From Devosia sediminis (lineage in GTDB: Bacteria > Pseudomonadota > Alphaproteobacteria > Rhizobiales > Devosiaceae), in NCBI RefSeq assembly GCF_016411825.1, contig NZ_JAEKMH010000004.1, forward strand, positions 1-64,000: a DNA stretch of 64,000 bases, given 5' to 3'. Positions 36,255 to 44,519 of the stretch are shown in pieces. A model generated the notes under the pieces. That model saw nothing but the letters and a program-made list of their open reading frames with translations, was not told the origin of the DNA and ran no database searches. Positions within the stretch are counted from its first letter, which is position 1, and each line of letters opens with the position of its first letter. A program made the translations under genes and the position numbers.

Positions 36255-36539
36255 ATGGCACGTCGCTGCGAATTGACCGGCAAGGGCGTTTTGATGGGCA
36301 ACACTGTTTCGCACGCCCTCAACCGTCACCGCCGCCGCTTTCTCCCCAACCTGATCAACGTCACGCTGATCTCCGAGACGCTGGATCGTCCGGTCAAGCT
36401 GCGCGTCTCCGCTGCAGCCCTGCGCACCGTTGAGCACCGTGGCGGCCTCGATGCCTTCCTGCTCAAGCAGGACGACGCCGACCTGTCGCCGCTGGCCCTG
36501 GGCATCAAGAAGGAAATCCGCGCGGCCCAGGCCGCCTGA
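36255..36539 (+). CDS. rpmB: 50S ribosomal protein L28
   Basis: A 94-residue protein of the large ribosomal subunit, with the family start [21 protein letters not shown] and the RRRFLPNL motif. It has the alphaproteobacterial C-terminal extension (length about 95, longer than the 78 residues of Escherichia coli). AAGGAT precedes the ATG. It is a monocistronic unit with its own promoter and terminator. Confidence 0.98.
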   Translation: MARRCELTGKGVLMGNTVSHALNRHRRRFLPNLINVTLISETLDRPVKLRVSAAALRTVEHRGGLDAFLLKQDDADLSPLALGIKKEIRAAQAA

Positions 36540-36561
36540 GCGATTTCCGCTTAAAGTTTCG

Positions 36562-36597
36562 ACCGCGTGGTGGGCGACTGCCACGCGGTTTTGTTTT
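36562..36597 (+). terminator. Rho-independent terminator of rpmB
   Basis: A 9-bp perfect stem (ACCGCGTGG / CCACGCGGT) with a ten-base loop, followed by TTTTGTTTT, 22 bases after the stop codon. Confidence 0.9.
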
Positions 36598-36612
36598 GGG
36601 CTCTCCACCTTC

Positions 36613-36716
36613 GTCATTGCCCGGCTTGACCGGGCAATTCAGACGATGCGACAGCGCCCCTGGACTACCCGGTCAAGCCGGGTAGTGACGACTGCGGGAA
36701 AATCCCGCTCAATGAC
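36613..36716. repeat. GTCA-bracketed dispersed palindrome, copy 3
   Basis: Contains GTCATTGCCCGGCTTGACCG and an inverted partner ending CCGGGTAGTGAC, then a further GCGGGAAAATCCCGC hairpin ending AATGAC. It lies between rpmB and yhhQ. It is a sequence variant (GACC instead of GAAG loops) of the copies elsewhere. Confidence 0.75.
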
Positions 36717-36768
36717 GACATCCGCGCCGGTCTTTTGCCGGACTGCGGTAAATTGAAGGTACAGTCTG

Positions 36769-37404
36769 ATGCTGTCTCGTTTCCTGGTGGCCGTGGCCGC
36801 CATGGTGGCCGTGGTCACCGCTTCCAATATCCTTTTGCAGTTTCCCGTCCAGGTGACACTGGGCGGCGTCAACCTGGGTGACATTCTCACCTGGGGCGCC
36901 TTCACCTACCCCATCGCCTTCCTCGTCACCGATCTCTCGAACCGGGCCTTCGGTCCCGCCGGAGCGCGCTGGGTGGTGGTCGCCGGCTTTGCGGTAGCCG
37001 TGGTGCTTTCGGTCTGGCTGGCGACGCCGCGCATTGCCATCGCCTCGGGCACGGCATTCCTCGTGGCGCAACTGCTCGACGTGTCGATCTTCCACCGGCT
37101 GCGCAACAGCGCTTGGTGGCACGCGCCGATGTTCTCCTCGCTGGTGTCCTCGGCGCTGGACACGGTGATCTTCTTTTCGCTGGCGCTGGCACCGGCGCTG
37201 GCCGGCATCGACTTCTTCTTCGGCATGGAAGACGGCTCGCTCGGCTTCCCGGCGCCGCTCTTGGGCGTCGGGCCGGAGGTCGAGCTCTGGCAGTCGCTGG
37301 CCCTGGGCGATTTTCTCGTCAAGCTGGGCATGACCGTGCTGATGCTGGCGCCCTACAAGACCGTACGCGATGTACTGCTGCGCGGCGTACCCAGCCGCGC
37401 CTGA
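36769..37404 (+). CDS. Queuosine precursor transporter (YhhQ/VUT family)
   Basis: A 211-residue integral membrane protein with about six helices, of the YhhQ (DUF165) family that imports 7-deazaguanine precursors for queuosine in tRNA. The conserved FTYPIAFLVTDLSNRAFG and the FLVAQLLDVSIFHRLR stretch, with its family-typical Asp residues, are clear. The gene ends 21 bases from convergent dsbB. No other queuosine gene is in the window. Confidence 0.92.
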   Translation: MLSRFLVAVAAMVAVVTASNILLQFPVQVTLGGVNLGDILTWGAFTYPIAFLVTDLSNRAFGPAGARWVVVAGFAVAVVLSVWLATPRIAIASGTAFLVAQLLDVSIFHRLRNSAWWHAPMFSSLVSSALDTVIFFSLALAPALAGIDFFFGMEDGSLGFPAPLLGVGPEVELWQSLALGDFLVKLGMTVLMLAPYKTVRDVLLRGVPSRA

Positions 37405-37425
37405 CGCCTATCGGTACCGGCGACG

Positions 37426-37932
37426 CTAGGCGCGGTTCCGCCGGTACTGCACCACCATGGCCCCGATCAGCAACAGCGTGACGGCGCCCGAGACCAGCGC
37501 GTTGTAGCCGGCCAGAGAGATTCCGAGGAAGCGGAACTGCACCACGTCACAGCCGATGATGGGCTGGAGATTGGTCAGCGATTCGAGCGAAATGCTACCG
37601 CCAGTGGCGGCGCCGCTGCAGGCGGTCGGGCCGGGCCAGAAACCCCATTCGACGCCGGCATGGTAGACCCCAAGATAGGTGCCCCAGGCAAAAAGCGCAG
37701 TGACGATGCCCATGCCCGCGTACCAGGCAGGCAGAGGCAGGCGGTTCCAGAATACGAGGACCAGCGCCAGGAGCGGCAGGCCCCAATAATAGGGCAGGCG
37801 CTGCTCGAGGCAGAGAGCGCAGGGCTGCAGACCGCCGAAATACTGCGAGCCGAGCGCGCCGAGAATGGTGGCGAGGCCAAGGATGAAGGCAAGACCGGTG
37901 AGGATCTTGTCGAGGGGACGGGCAGTGGTCAT
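37426..37932 (-). CDS. dsbB: Disulfide bond formation protein B
   Basis: A 168-residue inner-membrane protein with four helices that reoxidises DsbA by passing electrons to ubiquinone. The first redox pair is the CALC motif in QPCALCLEQRLPYY; the second pair is the cysteines of TACSG and IGCDV in the second periplasmic loop. ATG at 37932 gives the family N-terminus; a GTG three codons earlier is the alternative. It lies downstream of the DUF72 gene on the same strand. Confidence 0.93.
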   Translation of the reverse strand: MTTARPLDKILTGLAFILGLATILGALGSQYFGGLQPCALCLEQRLPYYWGLPLLALVLVFWNRLPLPAWYAGMGIVTALFAWGTYLGVYHAGVEWGFWPGPTACSGAATGGSISLESLTNLQPIIGCDVVQFRFLGISLAGYNALVSGAVTLLLIGAMVVQYRRNRA

Positions 37933-38010
37933 GTGAGACACTCGATGTGACGCTGAGCAAGGCCAATAGGCTCAGCTTGCGGCAAAATCCAGACGCAAAC
38001 GCGTCCGTGA

Positions 38011-38841
38011 TCAATCGGTCGGCAGGCTGATGCCAAGGGCCTTTCGCAGGGCCGTGGCATTGGCCGGGGCGTGCAGTTTGTCCTCGTGGACGAAATAGGC
38101 ATAGACGTCGCGCCCGCCATCGCGCCAGCCGCCAATGGTCCGTGCCCAATCGGCAATGTCGGCCTCGCCGTAGCCGGCCGCATCGGGCCGGGCCGGGCCC
38201 TGGAGCCGGCAATAGGCGAAATCGGCCGTCAGCTCCCGCGCCGGATTTTCCACCGTATCGGCAATCACCCGCGCCACATTGTGCCGGGTAAGGAGCGCAT
38301 TGACCTCCGCCTTGTCGAAGCTGGGATGACGCGGCTCGATGGCATGGCGAATTTTCCCGACCCCAGTGGCATCGAGATAAGGCTCCTGCTTTGCACCGTC
38401 GGCCTTGCCGGCCAGGGCCAGGTAGCTTTCGATATCCCTGGGCAGCAGTTCGAGAAAGGCCGAAAAGCTCGCCGCGTCATAGGCGAGGTTGGGCGGCAAT
38501 TGCCACACGAAGGGCCCAAGCCGGTCGCCCAGCGCCAGCGGCCCCGAGGCAAAGAAATTGGTCAGCGGCTCGGCGCAGTTCTTGAGGCGCTTGATATGGG
38601 TCACCAGTTGCGGACCCTTGATCGAGAACTGGAAGCCCTCGGGGGTCTCGCCCGCCCATTTGAGAAAGCTCGCCGGCTTCTGGTTGGCGCGGAAGGTAGC
38701 GTTGATCTCGATGCCGGTGAGGTGGCTGGCCGCATAGGCCAGTTCCTTTTTCTGCACGAGACCGGCGGGAAAGAAGGTGCCGCGCCAGGGCTCGAACACC
38801 CAGCCGGCGGTGCCGGTGCGAACGGTTCCCGATGTGCTCAT
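38011..38841 (-). CDS. DUF72 domain-containing protein
   Basis: A 276-residue TIM-barrel-like protein of the YecE/DUF72 family. It shows the signature opening GTAGWVFEPWRGTFFP, the EINATF strand, FSIKGPQLVTHIKRL and the RHPSF segment. Function is not established, although the fold hints at a nuclease or isomerase. A strong GGAGGGA lies five bases before the ATG. It diverges from the nuclease-fold gene with about 150 bases between starts. Confidence 0.9.
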   Translation of the reverse strand: MSTSGTVRTGTAGWVFEPWRGTFFPAGLVQKKELAYAASHLTGIEINATFRANQKPASFLKWAGETPEGFQFSIKGPQLVTHIKRLKNCAEPLTNFFASGPLALGDRLGPFVWQLPPNLAYDAASFSAFLELLPRDIESYLALAGKADGAKQEPYLDATGVGKIRHAIEPRHPSFDKAEVNALLTRHNVARVIADTVENPARELTADFAYCRLQGPARPDAAGYGEADIADWARTIGGWRDGGRDVYAYFVHEDKLHAPANATALRKALGISLPTD

Positions 38842-38995
38842 TTCTGTCCCTCCGATGCGCCCAGCTTGGCCGGGCCGTTGCCAATTGGCAATGGTTGGCG
38901 GGAAAGCGCGCCGGAATGACGCCGGGACGCAATCTCCCATCCTTTTTTGCCGCAATTGGGTGCATGGTGATCCGCACGTTCAAAGGGTCGTTTGC

Positions 38996-39808
38996 TTGCG
39001 CCGCGCTACCATCGCCACCATGACTGCCACCATGCTGATCGGGCTCGATCCGGCTGCCGCGCAGGCTTGCGAGACCTTGCGCCTGGTGCCGGGCGGCACG
39101 GTCACGCAGGTCACCGATGGCGATACGCTGGTGCTCGATTCGGGCCTCGTGGTGCGGCTGATCGGCACCCAGGCGCCCAAGCTGCCGCTGGGACGCGAAG
39201 GCTTCCCCACCTGGCCACTGGCGCCCGAAGCGCAGGCGGAGCTGACGGCCCTGGCTCTCAACCGCAGCGTGACGCTGGGCTATGGCGGCGAGGAAGTGGA
39301 CCGCTATGAGCGTGCCCTGGCTCATGTTTTCGTCGAAACCGGCACCGACACGCCGGTCTGGGCGCAGCAGCACATGGTCGAAAAGGGGCTGGCGCGGGTC
39401 TACTCCTTCCCCGACAACCGGCAATGCCTTGATCAGCTCCTGGCGGCAGAAGGACGTGCGCGCGCCGAACGGCTTGGCATCTGGGCCGATCCCTATTACA
39501 GCGTGCGTGCGGCGGATCGTCCCTCCCAATTGCTGGACCTGGCAGGACATTACGAGCTGGTGGAAGGCCGGGTCTTGCTGGCCGACCAGAGCGGCTCGCG
39601 GGTCTATCTCAATTTCGGCCGGTTCTGGAAGGAAGACTTCACCGCGGTGATCGAAGCCCCTGCCCTGAAGCTCTTCAGCGGCGATGGCCGGGATCCGCTG
39701 TCGCTGGAAGGCGCGCTCGTGAGGGTGCGCGGCTGGGTGGACGTCCGGGATGGTCCACGCATCGAAATCACGCATCCCGAGCAGATCGAGGTTCTCGCGA
39801 GGCCATGA
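38996..39808 (+). CDS. Thermonuclease-fold (SNase-like) secreted protein
   Basis: A 270-residue exported protein with an SNase-like domain (about 28-150): VTDGDTLVLDSGLVVRLIGTQAP and DRYERALAHVF correspond to the staphylococcal nuclease core, keeping both active-site arginines. The canonical IDAPE calcium/base segment reads TQAPK, so the usual Asp and Glu are missing. The start is TTG at 38996, which alone yields a proper signal peptide (MRRATIATMTATMLIG, cleavage near AQA); AAAGGG lies eight bases upstream. Its stop overlaps the M48 protease start as ATGA. Confidence 0.85.
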   Translation: MRRATIATMTATMLIGLDPAAAQACETLRLVPGGTVTQVTDGDTLVLDSGLVVRLIGTQAPKLPLGREGFPTWPLAPEAQAELTALALNRSVTLGYGGEEVDRYERALAHVFVETGTDTPVWAQQHMVEKGLARVYSFPDNRQCLDQLLAAEGRARAERLGIWADPYYSVRAADRPSQLLDLAGHYELVEGRVLLADQSGSRVYLNFGRFWKEDFTAVIEAPALKLFSGDGRDPLSLEGALVRVRGWVDVRDGPRIEITHPEQIEVLARP

Positions 39809-41283
39809 CCGCGCAATTGGGTAAAAGGGTTTTGCGGACCGCAATGATGACCGTCAGCCTCGTGGCTTTGACGGCCTGTTCGTCGCTGGTCGGGTCCAAT
39901 GTCAACGTGGCGCGCACCGGTGACAATCCGGCGCCCACCGTCGTGCCGCAGGGCACCGAGCCGGATGATGCCGTGCTCGGCCTGCGCGAGCATCCGCGCA
40001 TCGTCGCGGCCTATGGCGGGGTCTACGAGGACCGGCAGGCCGAAATCATGGTGGCGCGCATTGTCGGACGCCTGCTGGCGGCCGCCAACCAGCCCAATGC
40101 CAAGTTCCAGGTCACCATTCTCGATACCTCGGAGGTCAATGCCTTCGCGCTGCCGGGCGGCTATATCTACGTGACGCGCGGCATCCTGGCGCTTGCTTCC
40201 GACACCAGCGAACTGGCGGCTGTGCTGGCGCACGAAATCGCCCACGTCACCCTGCGCCATGCACGGGCCCGGACCGACCGCACCAGGCAGACGCAGATCG
40301 TCGACCGCGTCATTACTGGCATTTTCGGCGGCGACACCTCGACCGACGCCACCGCCAACCGCACCCGCGAACAACTCGCCGCCTTCAGCCAGAACCAGGA
40401 ACTCGATGCCGACAAGGAAGGCATCAAGTTTGCCGGTAAGGCCGGCTTCGACCCGCAGGCCGCCGCGCGCTTCCTCGGCGTCATGAGCCGCTTTGCCGCC
40501 TTCTCGGCCGGCGCGGCCAGTGGCGGGGAAGGGTTCCTGTCCTCTCACCCCTCGACGCCCTCGCGCATCGAGACGGCCCTTTCCACGGCGCGGGGCATGT
40601 TTGGCTCGGCCGAAGCCGGCGAAACCGATCGCGAAGCCTATCTCTCGGCGATTTCGGGCCTCACCTTCGGCGACAGCCCGTCTCAGGGCTCGGTGGTCGG
40701 CCAGCGCTTCATCCACCCGGCCAACAAGTTCACCTTCACCGTGCCGCAGGGCTATACGCTTCAGACCTCGCAGAGCGCGGTGGTAGGCGTTGCCGGCGAT
40801 GGCGAAGCCGTGCGCTTCGACAGCGCCCAGGTGCAGGAGAACATGTCGCTCACCGACTATCTCAAGTCCGGCTGGATTGCCGGGCTCAAGGCGGAGACGG
40901 TGACGGCGCTCGAGCATAACGGGCTCGAAATGGCCTCGGGCCTGGCCCAGACCGATCAGTGGTTCTTCCGCGTGGCGGTGATGCGGCACAATGGCGACGT
41001 GTATCGCTTCATCTTCGCGGCCAAGGCCGACAGTCCGCGCTTCCAGCAGGGCGCCGATGCGACAATCCAGAGCTTCCGCCCGACCACGGCGGCGGACCTG
41101 GCGCAGATCCGCCAGTTGTCGATCCGGCTGGTGACGGCCCGGGCCGGCGACAATGCCGACCGGCTGGCCGGCCAGATGGCCGACATCGCCGGCGGGCGCG
41201 ATCTCTTCTATATCCTCAACAACCTCTATCCCGGCGACCCGGTAGTACCGGGGCAGCGCTACAAGATCGTCGGGCGGCCCTGA
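39805..41283 (+). CDS. M48 family metalloprotease, lipoprotein
   Basis: A 492-residue periplasmic zinc protease of the BepA/LoiP type, likely in outer-membrane protein quality control. A lipoprotein signal ends at LTACSS. The active site HEIAH (about 148-152) and the third ligand in DADKEG are present, and the NAFALPGGYIYVTRGIL strand is typical. A further C-terminal region (about 290-492) contains a beta-rich segment and ends with a LysM-like stretch (GRDLFYILNNLYPGDPVVPGQRYKIV, part of it). It is coupled to the nuclease-fold gene by a four-base overlap. Confidence 0.92.
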   Translation: MTAQLGKRVLRTAMMTVSLVALTACSSLVGSNVNVARTGDNPAPTVVPQGTEPDDAVLGLREHPRIVAAYGGVYEDRQAEIMVARIVGRLLAAANQPNAKFQVTILDTSEVNAFALPGGYIYVTRGILALASDTSELAAVLAHEIAHVTLRHARARTDRTRQTQIVDRVITGIFGGDTSTDATANRTREQLAAFSQNQELDADKEGIKFAGKAGFDPQAAARFLGVMSRFAAFSAGAASGGEGFLSSHPSTPSRIETALSTARGMFGSAEAGETDREAYLSAISGLTFGDSPSQGSVVGQRFIHPANKFTFTVPQGYTLQTSQSAVVGVAGDGEAVRFDSAQVQENMSLTDYLKSGWIAGLKAETVTALEHNGLEMASGLAQTDQWFFRVAVMRHNGDVYRFIFAAKADSPRFQQGADATIQSFRPTTAADLAQIRQLSIRLVTARAGDNADRLAGQMADIAGGRDLFYILNNLYPGDPVVPGQRYKIVGRP

Positions 41284-41314
41284 GCTGCCTGATCAGCGAC
41301 GCGACTGGAGGGCT

Positions 41315-41512
41315 TCAGAGGTCTTCCATCGCCTCTGAGATGACATTGGCGGCTCCGCCCGCGCCGGTGCCGAGGATATTGCCCAGGCTATTGCCGACGA
41401 CGGTAAAGGTGGCGATCAGGGCCACGCCAATCAGGGTGCCGAGCAGGGCATATTCCATGGCCGTCGCGCCACTCTCGTCGGCTGCAAATCGCCTGATTGC
41501 TTGCGCCAGCAT
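41315..41512 (-). CDS. Flp family type IVb pilin
   Basis: A 65-residue prepilin. The short leader MLAQAIRRFAADESG is followed by ATAMEYALLGTLIGVALI, with cleavage by a TadV-type peptidase expected after the glycine and the hydrophobic polymerisation helix beginning there, including the conserved Glu-Tyr pair. GGAG lies nearby upstream of the ATG. No tad/cpa secretion genes are in the window, so this is an isolated pilin. It lies 32 bases past the mutT stop on the same strand. Confidence 0.9.
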   Translation of the reverse strand: MLAQAIRRFAADESGATAMEYALLGTLIGVALIATFTVVGNSLGNILGTGAGGAANVISEAMEDL

Positions 41513-41544
41513 GGTCGCTCCGTGCACTTGTGGCCTTCTGGCCA

Positions 41545-41952
41545 TCACAGAAGATCGCAGAGGGCCGCGATCAGGGGTTCGTCTGCCGGCGGCATGGGAT
41601 AATCCCTCAAGGCCTGCGGGCGCACCCATTTGAGGGCAATATGCTCGCGGGCCTCGGGAGTGCCCTGCCATCTCCGGCAGACGTAAAGTGGCATCAACAG
41701 GTGAATGTTTTCGTAAGCGTGGCTGACGAAGGAAAGCGGCGCGAGGCAGGCTTCCTTGGTCTCGATGCCCAGCTCTTCATGGAGTTCGCGGATCAGCGCC
41801 GCTTCCGGCGTTTCACCCGGCTCCACCTTGCCACCGGGAAATTCCCACAGGCCGGCCATGGACTTGCCTTCCGGCCGCTGGGCAATCAGCACCCGGCGGT
41901 CGGTGTCCACGAGGGCGCAGGCGACGACCAGCAGCAGCGGTTTGGCGCTCAC
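41545..41952 (-). CDS. mutT: MutT-type Nudix (deoxy)nucleoside triphosphate pyrophosphohydrolase
   Basis: A 135-residue Nudix hydrolase that removes oxidised nucleotides such as 8-oxo-dGTP. The Nudix box GGKVEPGETPEAALIRELHE and the following ELGI are complete. The C-terminal half has the substrate-pocket SHAYENIHLLMPLYVC segment. Start is GTG overlapping the stop of the GNAT gene (GTGA). The order argJ, GNAT, mutT is conserved in related genomes. Confidence 0.93.
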   Translation of the reverse strand: MSAKPLLLVVACALVDTDRRVLIAQRPEGKSMAGLWEFPGGKVEPGETPEAALIRELHEELGIETKEACLAPLSFVSHAYENIHLLMPLYVCRRWQGTPEAREHIALKWVRPQALRDYPMPPADEPLIAALCDLL

Positions 41953-42707
41953 TTGGCTTCTCCCGGAATGCGGTATGCGTAGTCGTACTGGTGGGCATAG
42001 CCGAGGCCGGCATAGAGCGCCTTGGCGGCCGCGTTGTCCGCCTGCACATTGAGCGCTGCAAATTTCGCACCTTCTCCGCGGGCCCAATAAAGGCCCGAGC
42101 GCATCATGGCGCCGGCAAGACCCTGCCGCCGCCGGGTGGGATCGGTGACCACATTGCCGGTAATGACGATGCCGTCGGCCACCGCCATGATCGAGGAGGC
42201 AACCGCCTCGCCATCGCGCGTGAGGACGACGCCGACCGCCGGGACCTGGAACACGGCGAGGAGGTTTTTCATCGCCGTCATGGCGGCATCGTCATAGCCC
42301 TGGAGGCGCTGCGCCACGGCGAGAAATTTCGGATCGAGAACCGGCAGGTACTCGGCGCCGGAATCGGGCTCGTGCTCGCCCAGCTCCATGGCATAGAGAT
42401 GGGAGGGGTCGATTTCGACCCAGCCGGCCTCCGCCAGCGTCGCATTGAGCTCGGGGCTCGACAGGGGCGTGATGCGAAAGACCGGCTTGATCTTGCGGAT
42501 CACCATCCAGGTGCTTGCCGAGATCACCCTGATATCGGCGTCCTCGAAATCATCGGGATCGAAGCACTGGGTGGAATTGGCACGCTTGGTATAGCCCCCT
42601 GCGGCGCGGCGGACCCAGGAACCGTCCCATTTTTCCTCGATGCCCGGCCAGGCCTTGAGGCCGGCGCGCTCGAAGCTTTCGACTGTGGGGAGGGTGGATG
42701 ATGTCAT
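41949..42707 (-). CDS. GNAT family N-acetyltransferase
   Basis: A 252-residue acetyl-CoA-dependent acyltransferase. The N-terminal 130 residues are family-specific (start ESFERAGLKAWPGIEEKWDGSW). The C-terminal GNAT domain has the acetyl-CoA loop with RRRQGLAGAMM (about 208-218) and the terminal QADNAAAKALYAGLGY motif. Substrate unknown. It lies between argJ and mutT in a leftward unit; the argJ-GNAT spacer of 134 bases holds a dispersed repeat. Confidence 0.9.
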   Translation of the reverse strand: MTSSTLPTVESFERAGLKAWPGIEEKWDGSWVRRAAGGYTKRANSTQCFDPDDFEDADIRVISASTWMVIRKIKPVFRITPLSSPELNATLAEAGWVEIDPSHLYAMELGEHEPDSGAEYLPVLDPKFLAVAQRLQGYDDAAMTAMKNLLAVFQVPAVGVVLTRDGEAVASSIMAVADGIVITGNVVTDPTRRRQGLAGAMMRSGLYWARGEGAKFAALNVQADNAAAKALYAGLGYAHQYDYAYRIPGEAK

Positions 42708-42735
42708 GATCTATTTCCGTATTCATCCACCGGCT

Positions 42736-42804
42736 GTCATCCCGGCGCAGGCCGGGATCCATCCTGAGATCGCGGGATGGGCCCCGGCTCAAGGCCGGGG
42801 TGAC
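42736..42804. repeat. GTCA-bracketed dispersed palindrome, copy 4
   Basis: Opens with GTCATCCCGGCGCAGGCCGG and closes with CCCCGGCTCAAGGCCGGGG then TGAC. It lies between argJ and the GNAT gene, within one likely transcript. Confidence 0.85.
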
Positions 42805-42841
42805 AGTCGAGGGTGAGGCAAGGCCTCCGAAAGGGCTGAAA

Positions 42842-44077
42842 TCAGCTCCGGTAGTCGCCATTGATGGTGATGTAGCCATGGGTGAGGTCGCAGGTATAGA
42901 CCGTGGCACTCCCCTCCCCCAGGCCCAGGCTGACGGTGAGTTCGAGGTCCTCGCCCTTCATATAGGCGCTGGTGGCCTTTTCGTCGTAACCGGCGGCGCG
43001 TTCACCATCCTTGGCCACAAGCAGATCACCGAAGCGGATGGACAGCTTGTCGCGATCGGCGGGCTCGCCGGCCTTGCCCACGGCCATGACCACGCGGCCC
43101 CAATTGGCGTCCTCGCCGGCAATGGCGGTCTTGACCAGCGGCGAGTCGGCAATGGCCTTGGCGATGCGGAAGGCACTTTCGTCGGAGACGGCGCCCTCGA
43201 CATGGACGGACACCTGCTTGGTCGCGCCCTCGCCATCGCGCACGGTGAGAATGGCGAGCTCGAACAGCACGTCGAACAGCGCTTCGCCGAAGAACTGCGC
43301 CCGCGGGTCGGACAGGCTGGTGATCGGCTCGACTTGGGCCTTGCCGGTGGCGAAGGCCAGCAGCGTATCTGAGGTCGAGGTGTCGCTGTCGACGGTGATG
43401 GAATTGAAGCTTTTCTGCACATGCTCGCTGAGCAGCGCCTGCAGCACATCGGCCGCGATGGGCATGTCGGTGACCACGAAGGAGAGCATGGTGGCCATAT
43501 CGGGCGCGATCATGCCCGAACCCTTGGCAATGCCATTGATGCGAACTTCGACATCGTCGAATTCGAGCACCGCGCCCGCCAGCTTGGGGAAGGTATCGGT
43601 GGTCATGATCGCCTTGGCCGGCTCGATCCAGGGCAGCGCGTTCATCCGCGTCGCCGCCTGATCAAGGACGCCGTCGAACTTGCTGGCATCGATCAGCTCG
43701 CCGATGACGCCGGTCTGGGCGATGAACACTTCCGAGGCCGGGCAGCCGAGCGCCTTGGCGGCGATATCGGCAATATGCTGGACGCTTTCGCGCCCCTTCA
43801 TGCCGGTAAAGGCATTGGAATTGCCCGAATTGACGACAAGGCCGCGCGCCTTGCCGCCCGGCAGGTTGGCCCGGCAGAGGTCGACCGCAGCCGACGAACA
43901 TTTGGAGCGGGTCAGGACGCCAGCAACCGTGGTGCCCTCGTCGAATTCCATCAGCAGGACGTCTGTGCGGTTCTTGTACTTGATGCCGGCTTCGGCCGTG
44001 GCAAAGCGCACGCCCGCGATTTCGGGCAGGTCCGGATAGGACTGGGGGGCGAGGGGCGAAACCGGAATTGCAGCCAT
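42842..44077 (-). CDS. argJ: Bifunctional glutamate N-acetyltransferase / N-acetylglutamate synthase
   Basis: Carries out the first and fifth steps of arginine synthesis, recycling the acetyl group from N-acetylornithine to glutamate. The 411-residue precursor self-cleaves before the nucleophilic threonine in [13 protein letters not shown] to give alpha and beta chains; the oxyanion-hole threonines in AQTGVIG are also visible. ATG at 44077 with AAGG upstream gives the family N-terminus. A long inverted repeat lies about 140-195 bases upstream. Confidence 0.97.
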   Translation of the reverse strand: MAAIPVSPLAPQSYPDLPEIAGVRFATAEAGIKYKNRTDVLLMEFDEGTTVAGVLTRSKCSSAAVDLCRANLPGGKARGLVVNSGNSNAFTGMKGRESVQHIADIAAKALGCPASEVFIAQTGVIGELIDASKFDGVLDQAATRMNALPWIEPAKAIMTTDTFPKLAGAVLEFDDVEVRINGIAKGSGMIAPDMATMLSFVVTDMPIAADVLQALLSEHVQKSFNSITVDSDTSTSDTLLAFATGKAQVEPITSLSDPRAQFFGEALFDVLFELAILTVRDGEGATKQVSVHVEGAVSDESAFRIAKAIADSPLVKTAIAGEDANWGRVVMAVGKAGEPADRDKLSIRFGDLLVAKDGERAAGYDEKATSAYMKGEDLELTVSLGLGEGSATVYTCDLTHGYITINGDYRS

Positions 44078-44519
44078 GGTCAGAACCTTGCGAACGATTG
44101 GTGCTCCGGTGTGCCTCAAAGGTGTGACGTGCGCAAGGCAGGAGCGGGCGAAGCTTTCGGCAAGTTGTGGCGCCGGTCGGCTGTCGGCCTCCGGTTGGAC
44201 GGTTGTTCGACGGACCCCGAGGCGGATAGCGCCCCATGAGAACAAAAAATGAGACGCCTACCGCCTCGGGGCGCCGGTTTTTGGAACTGTCCGGCGGCGG
44301 GGGATCGCTCGTCCCGTCGCGGCCGGACTGGAACCTGTGGGACAGGCAAAAACCCCACCCGGCTCACCCGGCCACTGTTCGCCTGCAGGCCGCCGCGCCG
44401 GGAGATGCGGGGCATTATGGGGGACGCTCCGAAAGCGGGGATATCTTTGTCGCATGCGGCGGACGTAGAACGCTCTTAGGCTCGCGCGGAGGCGCAAGGT
44501 GCGCAAGGCGGCGTCGAGG
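44078..44519. other. Gene-free spacer upstream of argJ
   Basis: About 440 bases with no supported gene. It should hold the argJ promoter and the 3' end of the betT-type transcript, although no U-tailed terminator is visible for the latter. The main feature is the long inverted repeat at 44215-44271. Confidence 0.55.
44215..44271. repeat. Long inverted repeat upstream of argJ
   Basis: Perfect 11-bp arms CCCCGAGGCGG (44215-44225) and CCGCCTCGGGG (44261-44271) enclose 35 bases. Pairing can be extended by an inner TAG / CTA after a one-base bulge, and the loop holds an A/T-rich ACAAAAAATG run. It could be an RNA stem in the argJ leader or an operator. Confidence 0.65.

Noticed and set aside
38477-40989. 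Long minus-strand frames opposite the nuclease-fold and M48 genes
   Set aside because: Shadows of the plus-strand genes, which carry signal peptides and the HEIAH motif.
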